NCBI RefSeq assembly: GCF_014805685.1
Contig: NC_060887.1
Span: 35,505,463 to 35,569,462, forward strand
Direction: 5' to 3'
DNA from: Silurus meridionalis
Lineage: Eukaryota; Chordata; Actinopteri; Siluriformes; Siluridae
Length of the DNA: 64,000 nt
In this document: piece after piece, positions 9,406-21,239 of the stretch
Numbering within the stretch: the first letter of the stretch is position 1
Layout of the letters: every line of letters begins with the position of its first letter
Notes under the pieces: model-generated
Databases searched by the model: none
The model's input: only the letters and a program-made list of their open reading frames with translations
Told to the model about the DNA's origin: nothing
Translations under genes and position numbers: made by a program

Positions 9406-10039
9406 TTTATAGGAATTTAGACAAGTTCAACTATATGAAATTTTATCATTTGATTGTGGATGCAGAAATTTATGTTTACAAAATCACTCTTTTTTTTAGG
9501 AATTAACTGACAGGAAACGTTTGTATCATTACTCTTCTTAAATCAATAAATTAAAATGTGGAAGCAGGAGTCTAGTTCTGATGCTGACAACAGAAACCAG
9601 AGACTTAATCGGACAGACTTATTTCAACAATGTATGCTTTTCTAGTTGTGATATTTTGCTAGTTGCTATGTACAGTTATTTATATTTTTAACTAAACATG
9701 TAAATAAAATTACAAAAAAATATCTCATATGTATGAGTATTTGTCATAATTAATCTACATATTCCTATTGTATTCTCAAAATGCATCACAAATAAGCTTA
9801 TCAATTAAAGTATCTTCCTATGTGTAAATTTACACACACAATTCTCTGAATTACCAGATGTTCATGAATATTAATGGTGTGAACAAATATATATACTCAG
9901 ATCAAGTCCTAGGTAACTGCATGTAATTACAGCAGGAAAGTTATACAGTACGACGGGATTATGTCTAACTTCTCCACAAGCCTGTGTGATTTTGAAAAGA
10001 TATATCGTATATCACATATCATCAATATACAGTAATTTA
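9406..10039. other. No recognised feature
   Basis: AT-rich single-copy sequence with short frames only. Confidence 0.5.
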
Positions 10040-10724
10040 CCTACCAAATATATTTTGCAGAATTTGCAGATATAATCACAAATGTCGTAACTTCCTTAGA
10101 CAAAGCATTCATTGTTGGCGATTTTAATATTAATTTTGATAATCAGGAAGACTCCTTAAGAACAGAAGTTGTGTCCATTCTAGATTCAGTAGGAATGAAT
10201 CAGAATGTTAAAGGACACACTCAGAGTGGGGAACACACTCTTGATTTAATACTAACATTTGGACTCGATATAAAAAAATATATTCATAATGCCTACATGT
10301 TTCTTCAGGCTAATAAGTCCAGTTGAATCTGTTCTAAAAATAATACAATATTCCATCAGCTGGTTATGTGAGTAAATCCTTCAAACTAGCAGTTATTAAC
10401 CCACCACCTAATTAAGAAACCTGACCTTGACCCTTGTCAGTTGTCCAACTATAGGCCAATATCAAATCTTCACTTTATCTCCAAGATTTTAAAAAAGGTT
10501 GTACCACAGCAGTTCTGCTCACATCTACTGAGGAATAATTTTTTTTTAAATGTATCAATGAGGATTTAGGCCTCATCATAGCAAAGAGACGGTACTAGTT
10601 AAAGTGGTAAATGACCTGTAATTGGCCTCGGATCAGGGTTTTGTCTCCTTACTTGTTTTGCTCGACCTTAGTGAAGCTTTTGACACCATTGATCATACTT
10701 TCCTCCTTGCTAGACTATAGAGCT
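10040..10724 (+). mobile_element. Older L2/Rex1-type LINE, endonuclease and RT start
   Basis: Reading through frameshifts, the plus strand encodes the end of an APE-type endonuclease (KAFIVGDFNINFDN, then HTQSGEHTLDLILTFG). It then encodes the start of the reverse transcriptase (LSNYRPISNLHFISKILKK, GFRPHHSKETVLVKVVNDL, LVLLDLSEAFDTIDHTFLL). AFDTID contains the first catalytic Asp of the polymerase. Stops and indels show decay. The rest of the element resumes at 13249 beyond the DIRS insertion; the YADD-bearing middle of the RT is missing. Confidence 0.88.
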
Positions 10725-10740
10725 CTCCAGACTATCTGAT

Positions 10741-10990
10741 GTAACCCTAGTCCCCTGAGGGAACGAGACGCTGCATCAGGAACACTTTGGGAATGCCACG
10801 GCATTGCCCATGCTTTGAATAATGTGTGTAATCAGTCAAAATTGGAGGCAGGCTGAACAGGAAGTATAAAATGCACATGGAGTGAAGCTGGCGCCAGCTT
10901 CTAAAAACAAAGAAGAAAGCGCTGAAGGGACATTGGAGGTGTGGCATAGAGACGCAGCATCTCGTTCCCTCAGGGAACTAGGGTTACATA
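10741..10990. repeat. DIRS terminal region with 34-bp internal inverted repeat
   Basis: 10741-10774 (GTAACCCTAGTCCCCTGAGG and on to GACGCTGC) pairs with 10953-10986 (GCAGCATCTCGTTCCCTCAG and on to GGGTTAC) with only about two mismatches. A GTAACCTAGAG word follows at 10992. Repeated GTAACC/TTCCCT words near DIRS ends are thought to serve replication or circular-junction formation; that role is family knowledge. Confidence 0.85.
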
Positions 10991-11336
10991 CGTAACCTAG
11001 AGATGTTCCCTTTCAGGAACTTGAGCTGAACTTGGAACGCTTTGGGAAAAAGAGTCCAATACCACCACACTGACCCGTCCCTGACTAGTGTGAAAGAGAA
11101 CAGCTAGGTCGAAGTACAGAGGTGCCAGGAGTGGCACAATGGTCAAGGTTGTAAAACCTGACTAAAGTGAGTGGGGTGGACCAGCCCACAGCGCCGCAGA
11201 GGTCTTAGAGGGACACTCCAGAGGACCAAGCCTTAGAGGCTGCCACAATCTGGGTCGAGTGCACTCTGAGGAAGACCAGAGGATCTGTAAGAGGACACAA
11301 TTGCATCAATATAATTGCAATCTGCTGAGGGTCTGC

Positions 11337-11726
11337 TTATGAGCAGGAAGGCCTCTCCTCGGAGGGCCGTAGCAGATTAACAATTGTTTTGACTTGGATA
11401 TAACAGTCCAGTGCTCGGACTGGGCACAGCCAGTTCAATTTCTCCTGGTCTGGGGTCTGGAATGAAGGAGGATTGAATGCCTGGAGCCTGACAGGTCGTG
11501 GGATGGCCGAGGGCACCTTAGGGATGTAACACGCTCTAGGGTGCAGGAAGTCACTGGCCATGCCTGGAGTGATCTCCAGAAAGGAAGGGGCCACAGAAAG
11601 GGCCTGTGGCTCACCTACTCTCCTCAGAGAACAGATAGCCAGAAAGAACGCAAGCTTAATAGACAAGTGCCTCCAAGAAATTTCGGCCAACAGCTCAAAG
11701 GCGGGCTTGGACAGAGCCTCCAGCAC
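11337..11726 (-). pseudogene. DIRS tyrosine recombinase fragment
   Basis: An open frame of 129 codons on the minus strand contains LSIKLAFFLAICSLRRVGEP, QALSVAPSFLEITPGMASDF, YIPKVPSAIPRPVRLQAFNP and LNWLCPVRALDCY. This is the N-terminal part of the catalytic domain of fish DIRS recombinases; the Arg of SLRRVGE is in the position of the first active-site Arg. The segment with the later His-x-x-Arg and Tyr residues is not present, so the domain is truncated at its C-terminal side. Confidence 0.88.
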
Positions 11727-11947
11727 AATAGACAGGTCCTACCCAGGCACTCTTGGTCGCATCGGAGGCCTCAGCCTCCAGGTATCACAGAGAAAACTCA
11801 TCAGGATCGGGTCTCTGCCCAGTGAATGCCCCGACATGGGGGGCATGATACACTAAAACGGTGGACGTGTAGACTTTAATGGTAGTCAAAGATAACCCTT
11901 TTGCTAACTGGTTCTGCAGGAACTTCAGCACTGAACCAACTAGGCAA

Positions 11948-12330
11948 TTACTGCTGAGTGCACTTAAAAATAAACAGACACCATCTCATGGTGTTCAGTC
12001 CCAGCGGGGATGGAGGATATAAGGAGAACCATAGGGGACAGTGCAACATCTCTAGAGACGCAAACAGGTCTACTTGGGTACTTGGGTATACTTCTCCCAG
12101 ATCTGATCCACCACATAAGGGTGGAGGTGCCATTTCCAGGGTCTGGACCCCTGCCTCGACAGGGTGTCGCTGCTTTGTGTAACCAGCCTGGGATGTGAGC
12201 TGCTTTCAGGGAGAGGATATATAAACCTGCTGGCTTACTATCAGAGTGGGACAGAGCCCGTTGAACCGGGGCAGACAAGATCCGAACTGAATCGTATAGC
12301 CTCGCTGTACAGTGTGCAGGACCCATTGGG
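11948..12330 (-). pseudogene. DIRS reverse-transcriptase start fused to RNase H remnant
   Basis: Minus-strand translation begins with VLHTVQRGYTIQFG (about 12330-12270), the opening block of DIRS RT. After a deletion junction near 12240 it passes into YILSLKAAHIPGWLHKAATP and, in another frame, QVDLFASLEMLHCPLWFSLY (about 12070-12010), both from the RNase H/connection region before the recombinase. The polymerase core with its catalytic Asp pair is gone. Confidence 0.8.
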
Positions 12331-12641
12331 ACACGTCTGGCAGAGCTATCCAGACTGCCAGGTGCTCCCTCAAGGGACCTTCAGTCCACCTAGAGCTGGG
12401 GCAGTGCCCTGACGCACCAAGAAAATTGGTCAGGACCAGTCACGGTCAGGACCTCTTGGTCAAAGCCCTATTGTTGAAGACGTGTTGTCACCTTACAGGG
12501 CTTCAGACCAGAGCACCATGCGGGATTCCATACAGGGGGAGAGTGTGTCGCGACACTCTGTCTCTGCACTTGTCAGTAGGAAGCATTGCCTTGAGGTTGA
12601 GAGTCTCTACAACCTGTGGCATGACACCATAACCATAATCC

Positions 12642-12902
12642 CTAAGCCCCATGAACTTCGAATACATGCGGTCTTTTGGCTAAAGGGGTGGGCCCAGGAC
12701 CTGGACACCTCGGTGTGCAGGTAAGGGAAAAATGGCAGGCCCGATGCGAAAGTTGTGACGCCCGGAGCAAAAAGCGCTTGTTGAGCTTACTGGATGGAGG
12801 GGCTTTATGCTCATTGGCCGGCCAAGCTATATCCAGCTTCTGGACAGCACATGTTACAACCTCCAGGAGCTCCTTGCTATCAGGAACCTGACCCTCCCCC
12901 AC
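12642..12902 (-). pseudogene. DIRS Gag-like fragment
   Basis: The minus-strand frame includes KELLEVVTCAVQKLDIAWP, then APPSSKLNKRFLL, resembling the ORF that precedes RT in fish DIRS elements. Its position immediately upstream of the RT remnant supports the call. Start and end are not the original ones. Confidence 0.65.
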
Positions 12903-13248
12903 CCCCTCGAAGGAAGAGAGGCAGAGCTGCCTGCTCTCGTGTCAGGGGGAAAGAATCGCCATCCCTCAAGAGCCGAAATAGCGTGCTCCACTCCCAGACA
13001 AGCCACACAAAGGCTGACAAGTTTGCTTAGTTTTCTACAATGCCTTCATTCTTTATTGACAGACAGAAAAAACAACATTAAATTTACACAGAGCGCTTTG
13101 TGAACAAACAGAAGCTGGCACCGGCTTCATTCCAGTGCGTTTTATACTTCCTGGTCATGACTTCACCCCATGGGTGACAGCCTGCCTCCAGTTTTGACTG
13201 TTACACACACTATTCAGAGCATGGACAAAGTGTGCCTTCTTTCACCTT

Positions 13249-14495
13249 AGAAATATTGCTAAAATTTGAAATATGATGTCATTAAAGGATGCAGAAAAAC
13301 TACTTCATGTTTTTGTTAGACTGCTGTAATGTTTCACTGTCTGGGTGTTCGAGTAAGTGCATAAATAAGCTTCAATTAGTTCAGAATGCACCTGCAAGAG
13401 TCCTTACTAGATCTAGAAAACATGACCACATCACCCCTGTTTTAATCAGTCTACACTGCTCCCAATCAAATCTCACATTGATTATAAAATACTACTACTA
13501 ACGTATAAAGCACTTAACGGTCTCATGCCGCAGTATCTGAACTTCTGTACCATTATGATCCCCATGCCCACTTAGATCAAAAGGTACAGGCTGTTTGTTG
13601 GTAACTTAAATAATGAAGACTGCAGCAGGGGGCAGAACCTTCTCTTACAAAGTCCCACATTTATGGAACCACCTTCCAATTAGTGTTTGGGACTCAGACA
13701 CAGTCTCAGTGTTCAAGTCGAGGCTAAAAACATTGATTTAATCAAGCCTTTTATTAGTAGGTTTTTCTTAGATAAAGTAGCAGATGTGGAAAGATCATCG
13801 ATAGAGTGTTTAGTGAACTGGGATATTTTTACGCTGTCATCCCCTTACTCTTGTCATCACCACTCACTATGGTGGACCATCTCTTATCAGACAGTACTGT
13901 GTTACTTTCCAGCTCCTCCTCTTAGTTATGCGGCCAGAACGAGTATCTGCACAGCGTCCTTAACATTCATACAACAATAAGAAGAATTAATAATCCAAAT
14001 TTTTTCTCTCCTTTACACCAATCTTGTCTCTCTCTCTCTCTCTCTTCTCTCTTTTCTCCCTCGAGTTTAACATGCTCCTGATGTACAAGTAACCACTGTC
14101 CCTGCCCCTCTCCTCACCAGCCTCTGGATGGTGAACTCTTCCATTGTAGCTTTGAGAATGGATTTGGACTGTAGCTAATGTCAACAGTCTGCTATACTTA
14201 CACAGGACTACAGATTTCATCTGATCAGCATCACTGCACACCTCAACATTGTTTTGCTGTAATAGACATTCTTTGCAACCCAGATGAGGATGGGTTCCTT
14301 CTTGAGTCTGGTTCTTTTCAAGGTTTCTTCCTTATGCCTTCTCGGGAGTTTTTCCTTACCACAGTCACCACCGGCTTGTTCATCAGGGACAAACTTGCAC
14401 ATATAAAGATCATCTTATTCATTCTTTCTTACCACATTATCTGTAAAAAACTGCTTTGACTTTGCGCTACACAAATAAAAACGAATTGAATTGAA
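13249..14495 (+). mobile_element. Older L2/Rex1-type LINE, RT C-terminus and 3' UTR
   Basis: Continuation of the element begun at 10040 after the DIRS insertion. 13284-13500 encodes SLKDAEKLLHVFV-like and INKLQLVQNAPARVLTRSRK, HDHITPVL, with frameshifts; 13620-13740 encodes the remaining C-terminal block. The 3' UTR carries CCCAGATGAGGATGGGTTCC (14278), ACAAATAAAAACGAATTG and an (AATTG)n tail at 14480-14493. It shares its layout with 7575-8806 but is much more diverged. Confidence 0.87.
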
Positions 14496-14886
14496 AATAA
14501 ATGCGGTACTTCCAATATCCAGATCTCACACTAATGTCGTACAGCGGTGGAAAAATTTGGCTTCATTGGTTGCAATGACGTTACACTGTATACTGTACAA
14601 AAAAAAAAAAAAAAGCTTGTTTTAATATGCTGGAGTTTTTATACTAAAAATTTACACAAGGGGTTGTATGGCGGATGCTTCACATAAACTGACAAAACAG
14701 CGTGTAGTCATTCATATAGTCTAGTGTATTGTTATGACCCCCATTAGGAAAAATGCTAAACATTGTGAAAGTCCAATGTCAAAGTTTTATAACAATCAAA
14801 GCTGCAACTTTTTGACAGTCTTTGAGAACAAGGACAGTTTTGCTGTCACTATTTTATGTAACAGCATAAAGCAGAAGAGAGACAAA
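14496..14886. other. No recognised feature
   Basis: AT-rich single-copy sequence with a poly(A) run at 14599-14613. Confidence 0.5.
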
Positions 14887-14996
<110 letters not shown>

Positions 14997-15330
14997 CCAA
15001 ACATACAATGACACCTTTTGTTTTTGTAAAATAGTTTATTCTACATAAACCCCAGACACTATAGCAGCTTGATCCAGATGTCAGAGTTACTCGTTTGTCC
15101 ACTCTTGAATCGAGAAGATCATGAGCAGAACTTAAAGAACAGTTTCTAGACAGTTTTCTTAATGAGAAAGAAAAGAGAAGAGCAGGAATGATATATAAAA
15201 AGGTGTTTTGATCAAAATTGACAAGCAGATGATTTAATCAAGCATTGAGCGAACAAACAAACACGGGCAATCTGAATCCTGTGATGTTTAATTTGACGTT
15301 GATTGTCTGTTGTTTTTAAATTGGTGAGAT

Positions 15331-15331
<1 letters not shown>
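14997..15331. other. No recognised feature
   Basis: Single-copy sequence between two microsatellites. Confidence 0.5.

Positions 15332-15390
<59 letters not shown>
15332..15390. repeat. (CA)n microsatellite, 59 bp
   Basis: Pure CA repeat. Confidence 0.98.
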
Positions 15391-15393
<3 letters not shown>

Positions 15394-15484
15394 AGGTAAG
15401 TGCAACTGTACTTCATGGACTCACATCTACCTTTCTTGTTTTATATTAAAAAAATGGATGATTGGTTACTTCATTCATTTATAT

Positions 15485-15720
15485 TTTGCTCATTCATTCA
15501 TTCATTCATTCATTCATTCATTTATTCACCTCAGGTAAATCCTGTTCAGGGTGGCAAGTGATCTGAAAACTATCCACACTCCTGAGAAGACTGGGTGCAA
15601 AGCATCCTACTCAGGGTATTTCACCCTAAAGCCCAGTGCTACCAGTATAGTGTGAGGTAGAGACTAGAGAACAAGGAGGAAAACCACACAGTCTGTAAGC
15701 CTGTAAAACTAAGTCACATC
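15485..15720 (+). repeat. Dispersed repeat R1 copy with (TTCA)n head
   Basis: An imperfect (CATT)n run at 15491-15521 leads into CCTGTTCAGGGTGGCAAGTG and, later, CAAGGAGGAAAACCACACAG. Together these are a decayed form of a common teleost repeat that starts with a tetranucleotide run and contains a GGAGGAAAC...CACA block. Better-preserved portions occur at 25630-25970 and 60100-60235. Confidence 0.5.
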
Positions 15721-15721
15721 A

Positions 15722-16500
15722 TTGAGGGATTACGTGGTAATTCGTCTGACTTGGACCTCCTAACATATCTTCAGTCCTCACTCTTTGGATGTTGGAGCTT
15801 GATTGTTGAAGACAAGACTTCCATGAATCTATGAACTGCCTTTTAGTCTGGAAATCCTTATCACAACCTTGAAGAACATGGAGCTGTTTCATCTTCCTCC
15901 ATCCTTGCAGTTATTACATTGACCTTAACCAAAAGCTTGGGCCGGTTGTGGTTTTGTCTTCTACAATCCTATATCCCACGAGTCTGTAAAGGGTGAGGGG
16001 GGTTGGTTTCTGGGGGTGTTTATAGTCCTGTGGCTTGGTGGTTTCCACCAGGCGGCCAGCAGGTTGGGCGATTTTATTCAGCAAAGGACACACTCTGTGT
16101 CAGCCAATAAAATGAGAAATGAATGATCAAGGAGAAAAATGCTGTAGATTATATTTGGATAAATCAGAAGAGCAAAATCGAGGGAGGGAAAAAAAACTTG
16201 CGTAATCATGTGACCTTTTTTCAATCCGTCCATAAATTTGGCTTTTGATGGCAAGCATGTGGCCACTGAAAGACAGTTCTCTTTCTAATTGCCAGGCAGA
16301 ACAAGCAGTCCATAAAGATGTCAAGACATTGTTAAATATTCATGGAGACAAATCGAGTAATGAATTAGTGGATAAATGAGTAATGGCCAGCTAATGTGAT
16401 TAGAATAGGCAAGCAGTCCTCTTTACCAGATCAATCTAGCTTTGACTTATTCATGCCATACATCTTACTCAGGCATGTAAAGGTGATTTAAATTGTGTTC
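15722..16500. other. Candidate conserved non-coding block
   Basis: Repeat-free, with balanced composition and closely spaced homeodomain-like cores (TAATTGCC, GAATTAGTGG, CTAATGTGATTAGAATAGG) at about 16280-16410. Minus-strand frames near 16078-16324 have no domain. Regulatory function is inferred from texture only. Confidence 0.3.
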
Positions 16501-16903
16501 TTGGCAGTGAAATTGGCAATTGAGGCATCAGAGGAACCGATGGATAGCAGGAGGATGAAGCTGACACTGTTAAATGTGTTTGCCCTCTTTTTTCAGGATG
16601 GGAAACACATGCAGCATGTATTATTGATATACAGCCTTTCATGCGGGACTGGCAGTTTGGCTGAAGGAATGAACCATGAAACTAAGTGATGCCAAACATT
16701 TATAACTCTAAGATACGGTGAAAAAAAAACAAAAGACAAATTTTCATGATGGCTTTTTACAGGCACTCGAATCCGGACATATCTTTTTTGGCAATGTTCA
16801 ATGTTACATGTTAAAAAAAAAAGAGCATATCTCCAGAGTTGGCTTTTTACTCCTTCTTTTTTTTTTCTTCTTGAATGTGTGTGTGCGTGTGTGCATGTGT
16901 TCA

Positions 16904-16945
<42 letters not shown>

Positions 16946-17535
16946 CTAGATTCCTACTGAGGCTGCTTTCACTGCTGCTATTGAACGTCCTCTGATGGTC
17001 AAAAGGAGAACTGCAACATTGCAAAACATCACTTGGAGTAACACAAACCAGCAAGTCCTTGAATAAAACATGTGGTTTCAAAATGAATACAGTTCTATAA
17101 ATTTTACAGAAAGAAATAAAGTTTGTATAGATAGCTGTGCATGTGTTTAATGTGTGTGCATGTGTTTAATGTGTGTGTGTGTGTGTGTGAATGTGAGATA
17201 TCTATGGAGCTTTGATGTTCCAAACTGAAGCTGCTCCACAGTCTTAACTCTCATGTCCCCCTGCAGCTTCATTCATCTGGCCAGTTGAGCCATGTCTCGT
17301 ACTCAGACAGAGCACAACCCCCAACTCCATCTCCATCCCCGTCTCTCGCTTCTCTTCTCCTCAACACCTTTTGAAGTTTCATCTCGCCCTTTCACTGATT
17401 GTTAACAGAGACAAAAAAAATATTTCTAATACGTGATAAAAAACAAACAGTGAACAAAAATGGGGAGTAAATTTATTTACATGGTTATCACATGCTGAAA
17501 AAAAGAGACTTGTTTAAACGCTTCAAAGAAAACAA
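16501..17535. repeat. Single-copy DNA with GT-rich array
   Basis: 16875-16944 is an imperfect then pure (GT)n array. 17138-17190 holds two copies of GCATGTGTTTAATGTGTGTG passing into (GT)n. The rest is single-copy with no recognised gene; the 162-codon minus frame at 16593-17081 is microsatellite read-through (His-Thr runs). Confidence 0.75.
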
Positions 17536-17539
17536 CATC

Positions 17540-17960
17540 TGTGTGTTTGGTCACTATGGGGTGTCTGTCTGATTGACTGAGCGGGCAAAGTTCCCATAGT
17601 CCTCTTTGTGTCCAGCTTTTGAAATTCTCCCGGTCTGGGAAAAGGAACGCCTGTGGCAGAAGATGATAAATTAGAAATACATCAGTTTCCCCCTAAATAT
17701 CAGTCGATTTATGCGTCGCCTCATATGACACAGGGAGTCGAAAAATCATAATAAAGAGAAACATTGTTGATTCATTACCCGAAAAATGAAAGAACGACAA
17801 AAACATCTGATGCTTTTTCGCTTCTCTGGCTGAAGTGATTATGTGCTATTGATATACAACGCCATGCCGCTCTTCAATAAAGTAATTTAATTTATTACAA
17901 TGGACCTTACGCTCTGGGTGTCCTAATGCACAGGCTTTCAATCAATCTAAAAGAGTTAAA
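17540..17960. other. Candidate conserved non-coding block
   Basis: Repeat-free, more GC-balanced stretch with compact words such as GATTGACTGAGCGGGC, TCAGTCGATTTATGCGTCG and CAATAAAGTAATTTAATTTA. No frame with coding character. Inferred only. Confidence 0.3.
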
Positions 17961-20282
17961 CTGAATATTTCTTTAAATAAAAAAATAAAAAATCATTCTG
18001 CTTATCTTATTTTGAATAAAAATCATGGTCTCTGCTGTCAAATGTCATTGTAAATTAGTAAATTTTTGCAATGAAAACCATATATTTAGTTAAAATTATT
18101 TTTGCCTTTCGAGTGTACAAAACAAACAAAAACAAATTAAACAATAATTCTATCAATAATTCTATTCTATAAAAGCTATTCTGTCATGTGTTATTATTAT
18201 TAATATTATTTTGATTTTGTCCTTATATATGACAACGGTGAGATTTTCAGTAAATTTAACAAATATAACATAAACTTGAATGTACCCACAGAAGACAAAC
18301 AAACAAATGGTGCATAAGAAGCCATATTACTACAGAAATATAGTCCAAAGTTTAGTAACCAAGTGAGATAAATGGTATTGGTGACTTTAGAATAGAATAG
18401 AATAGAATAGAATAGAATAGAATAGAATATATACATTTTCCAATAATTTGACCAACTTTCATTGATTTGCTCCTTAAAAAAATTACACATTTCCCTACAT
18501 CCTCTGTATATTATGCAGTGTTTTGTGTTCCATGAGGAAAAATTACTTTTGGTCACGTCGTCATGACACCAGCTGCTAATTTTGCATTTTGAGTCTTTAA
18601 ACCACTTCTGTATCTTATGTGAGAAAATATTTGGAGTCATCAATAAAAAAAAAGGTTAATTTCCTCGACAGAGCGTAGATCATCAAAATATTACAGGGAC
18701 CAGAAGAATCTATTTGGGCTTCAATTTTCATACATTAAACTCAAATCGAATCATCAAAGCATTCAGTTATAAAACATTCGGATGTAAACACTGTTAAAGC
18801 GCGAAAGATTTTGACATTGAATTTAATGCTTGTGTGAGTCTCGAAGGGTCTGCAGTGGCAGCCGTGTGGATCTGATGAATTAAAAGGGAGCACTGAGAGC
18901 ACCGAGCTCTGACCTCGCAAGAACTGAAATGACACAAGTGTTAAAAAAAAAGAAAAACCAGTGTACAAAATACACAAGGTGAATAAAAGATAATGAATTT
19001 GATGGTATTGACTACTGAATCATTCCTGCAGGACGGAATAATGCACTTAGCACTGATGTTTAGCACTGAACACAACAGATTGCAGTGAATGATATGAACA
19101 GTAGGTGCTAAGACATAAATGATGATCTGGCTGTAATGATCTGATCCTATAATTCATTATGAAGGATAATAAATTGTTTCACAAATACAAAACATTTTGT
19201 GGGGTTTTTTCATTTTGTTTTCTTTTAAACAAAGAAAGTGTTACAAAACGCATTAGGCTATGTATATACATTTTCCGCTCATTAATAAATGCCGGAATGT
19301 ATTAACGTGCGATGAAAACGCGGTTGGATGAAAATGATACCGTTCACTGATAGCGTGTCAGCTAGTCGGAAATTTATCATTAATAAAAAAACTATTGAAT
19401 AAATAGCATAAAATATAGCTTCATAAAAAGTTGGCACTACATAACAGTATATCCCTGTGCACTTCCTGTACACAATATTGTTATCTAATATAAATAAATA
19501 AATTACAAAACAGTATATCATTATACATTGACATACATGCATACAATGATTACTGTTGACTTTTTCCTGTATTCTAGTCTCATTGTACATTACTTTTCTT
19601 ATACAGTTTGGCTTAGCATAATTTGAAGACATGCTAACCAGCTAGTTATCAGCTCCAAGTTTGTTATTGTTTCATTGATATTTTAGAATCTATTTGTATC
19701 TAAGCATTTTTTTTTCACTTTGTGGAAATATACTACAACTATTTTGTTAATCACTACACTTAACTAATATAATGTAGCTAAATTTGATAAATTAGCTAGC
19801 TGTTCAAGCAGACAGGTTCTGCTACTCAGGTCCCGGAACAGGAATGCAGTATTTCAGAACGACATATTTTTGTGTTTATTTTAAATTACAAACATTTACA
19901 TTTTACTTTTGTAAGTAAAATTATGGTGCAATTTTTGTTTTTTTTAAAAAAAAAGCAAGCGATTCGTTTAAAGCAAATCAAATTTGATATGTTTAAACTT
20001 TACTTTTCAGGACACAGGTGTTTCAGGTCTTCAGTGATAGTAAGTAAAGTTTAGATAGCAAAATTTAGCATGGCAAAAACCACCATTCTGGACAGGTATT
20101 CTGACAGATATTGGTGGTATTGTTAGCATGAGCCACAAAACAGTTAGAAATTGCAAAAAGGTTATTGATTTATTGCAAATAAGACTATATATACACTAAA
20201 ATGATCTTTATCTTTTTTATTCATGGAAAGCTCTCAATTAGACCTACAATATGCTCAGATTGGAGCTATGTTATCCTATATC
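17961..20282. other. AT-rich single-copy stretch
   Basis: Contains a pure (AGAAT)n pentanucleotide array at 18390-18429. A more complex block at 18721-18950 could be regulatory. Minus-strand frames of 145 codons (18206-18643) and 116 codons (19282-19632) show no domain, no Cys pattern and no splice context, and look like chance frames in AT-rich DNA. Confidence 0.55.
18390..18429. repeat. (AGAAT)n pentanucleotide array
   Basis: Eight perfect AATAG units, the only pure pentanucleotide array of this motif in the window. Confidence 0.97.
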
Positions 20283-20755
20283 AACACTATATAAAGCAAA
20301 GTATTGGGACCCCTGACTTTTCCAGACACATGGTTCTTCCACAAACTGTTACCACCAAGCTGGAGGCTGGATGAAGTTGTATAAACTTTTTCCTTCACTT
20401 AAACTAGGAGACCTAAACCAGTTCCTGCATGACAATACTTCTGTGCAGAAAGCCAGCTAAATTAACACATGGAGTGGAAGATCTCCTGCTATAAAGCTTT
20501 GACCCTATTAAACACCTTTGGGATGAATGTGAACACTGACTACACCCCAGGCCTCCTCACCTCACCTATGTCACTACCTGACTTTACTAACTCATTGTGG
20601 CTGAATGAATCTCACACAAACAGTATCTCCACAATCACACTCCAAAAATCAAGTGGAACATCTTCCACTTAAGGTCATTATAAGTGCAAACAGGAACAAA
20701 ATAGAGAAATGGGATATTCAAAAAGCACATACAAATACTATAGTCAGAGGTCCAA
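20283..20755 (+). mobile_element. Degenerate Tc1-like element, family B copy 3
   Basis: Starts CACTATATAAAGCAAAGTAT and GGGACCCCTGACTTTTCCAG. It contains the coding-strand end of the transposase: CTATTAAACACCTTTGGGAT encodes the I-K-H-L-W-D-E-type block found after the third catalytic residue. It ends near 20755 with ACTATAGTCAGAGGTCC. Orientation is opposite to the other family B copies. Many indels; inactive. Confidence 0.65.
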
Positions 20756-21239
20756 GAGGGGAAGCTAGCATGCCATTACTAGCAAGCGCAAGAGCATTGA
20801 AAAGCTTGATGCAGTAGAGCAGAGGTATTCAAAATGGAAGGAACAGCAGGGGGTGCATGAGGGGCATGGAAACTTGCCTCTTTTAGTCTGTTTTGTGTAT
20901 GATCTCCAATACTAACAATAGAATGCAAAAACGTCTAAGATCAGTGTTTTTTCCGCTTGTCAGATTAGCCTGGGATGATTGACAATTAGGGGTTTGGAGC
21001 TTGAAAGACGAGCTTTGCACAATATGTCACGGTGGATATCTTTCAATAAGCTTTCATTAAATAAGACATAGTTAACATCAGCCGATTGATATGATTTGGG
21101 AAAACATTCAGCTAAAAAAAAAACACAAACAGGCCTACAAGGAAGCTTGTTCAATTCACAAATTGTTAACTAAAAGCGATATTAAACCATTTATGCCATC
21201 ATTAGGGTGCATTAAACCACCTAAAATCTACTCCTTGCA
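20756..21239. other. Single-copy stretch, part regulatory-like
   Basis: 20930-21180 has clustered TGATTGACAATTAGG / GATGATTGACAATTAG-type words and no repeats. Otherwise nothing is recognised. Confidence 0.35.

Larger units (their letters stand above)
10741..13248 (-). mobile_element. DIRS-type tyrosine-recombinase retroelement, inserted in the L2 element
   Basis: The left end begins GTAACCCTAGTCCCCTGAGG. The region 10809-10905 recurs inverted at about 13105-13230 (shared AGGAAGTATAAAA, GGAGGCAGGCTG, GTGTGTAA and GAAGCTGGCNCCNGCTTC words), the inverted terminal arrangement expected of DIRS elements. Minus-strand protein remnants follow DIRS order: Gag-like, start of RT, RNase H, tyrosine recombinase. 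There is no target duplication, which fits recombinase-mediated insertion. The right terminus lacks the GTAACC end, and most of RT is deleted. Inactive. Confidence 0.85.

Noticed and set aside
11541..11856. Plus-strand frames of 94-98 codons
   Set aside because: Antisense shadows of the DIRS recombinase remnant on the minus strand.
12164..13103. Several overlapping plus-strand frames of 80-106 codons
   Set aside because: Antisense of DIRS Gag/RT/RNase H remnants; the minus strand carries the recognisable motifs.
16593..17081. 162-codon minus frame with His-Thr runs
   Set aside because: Created by the (GT)n array; flanks have no domain.
18206..18643. 145-codon minus frame
   Set aside because: AT-rich, includes the AGAAT array as Phe-Tyr-Ser repeats, no domain or splice context.
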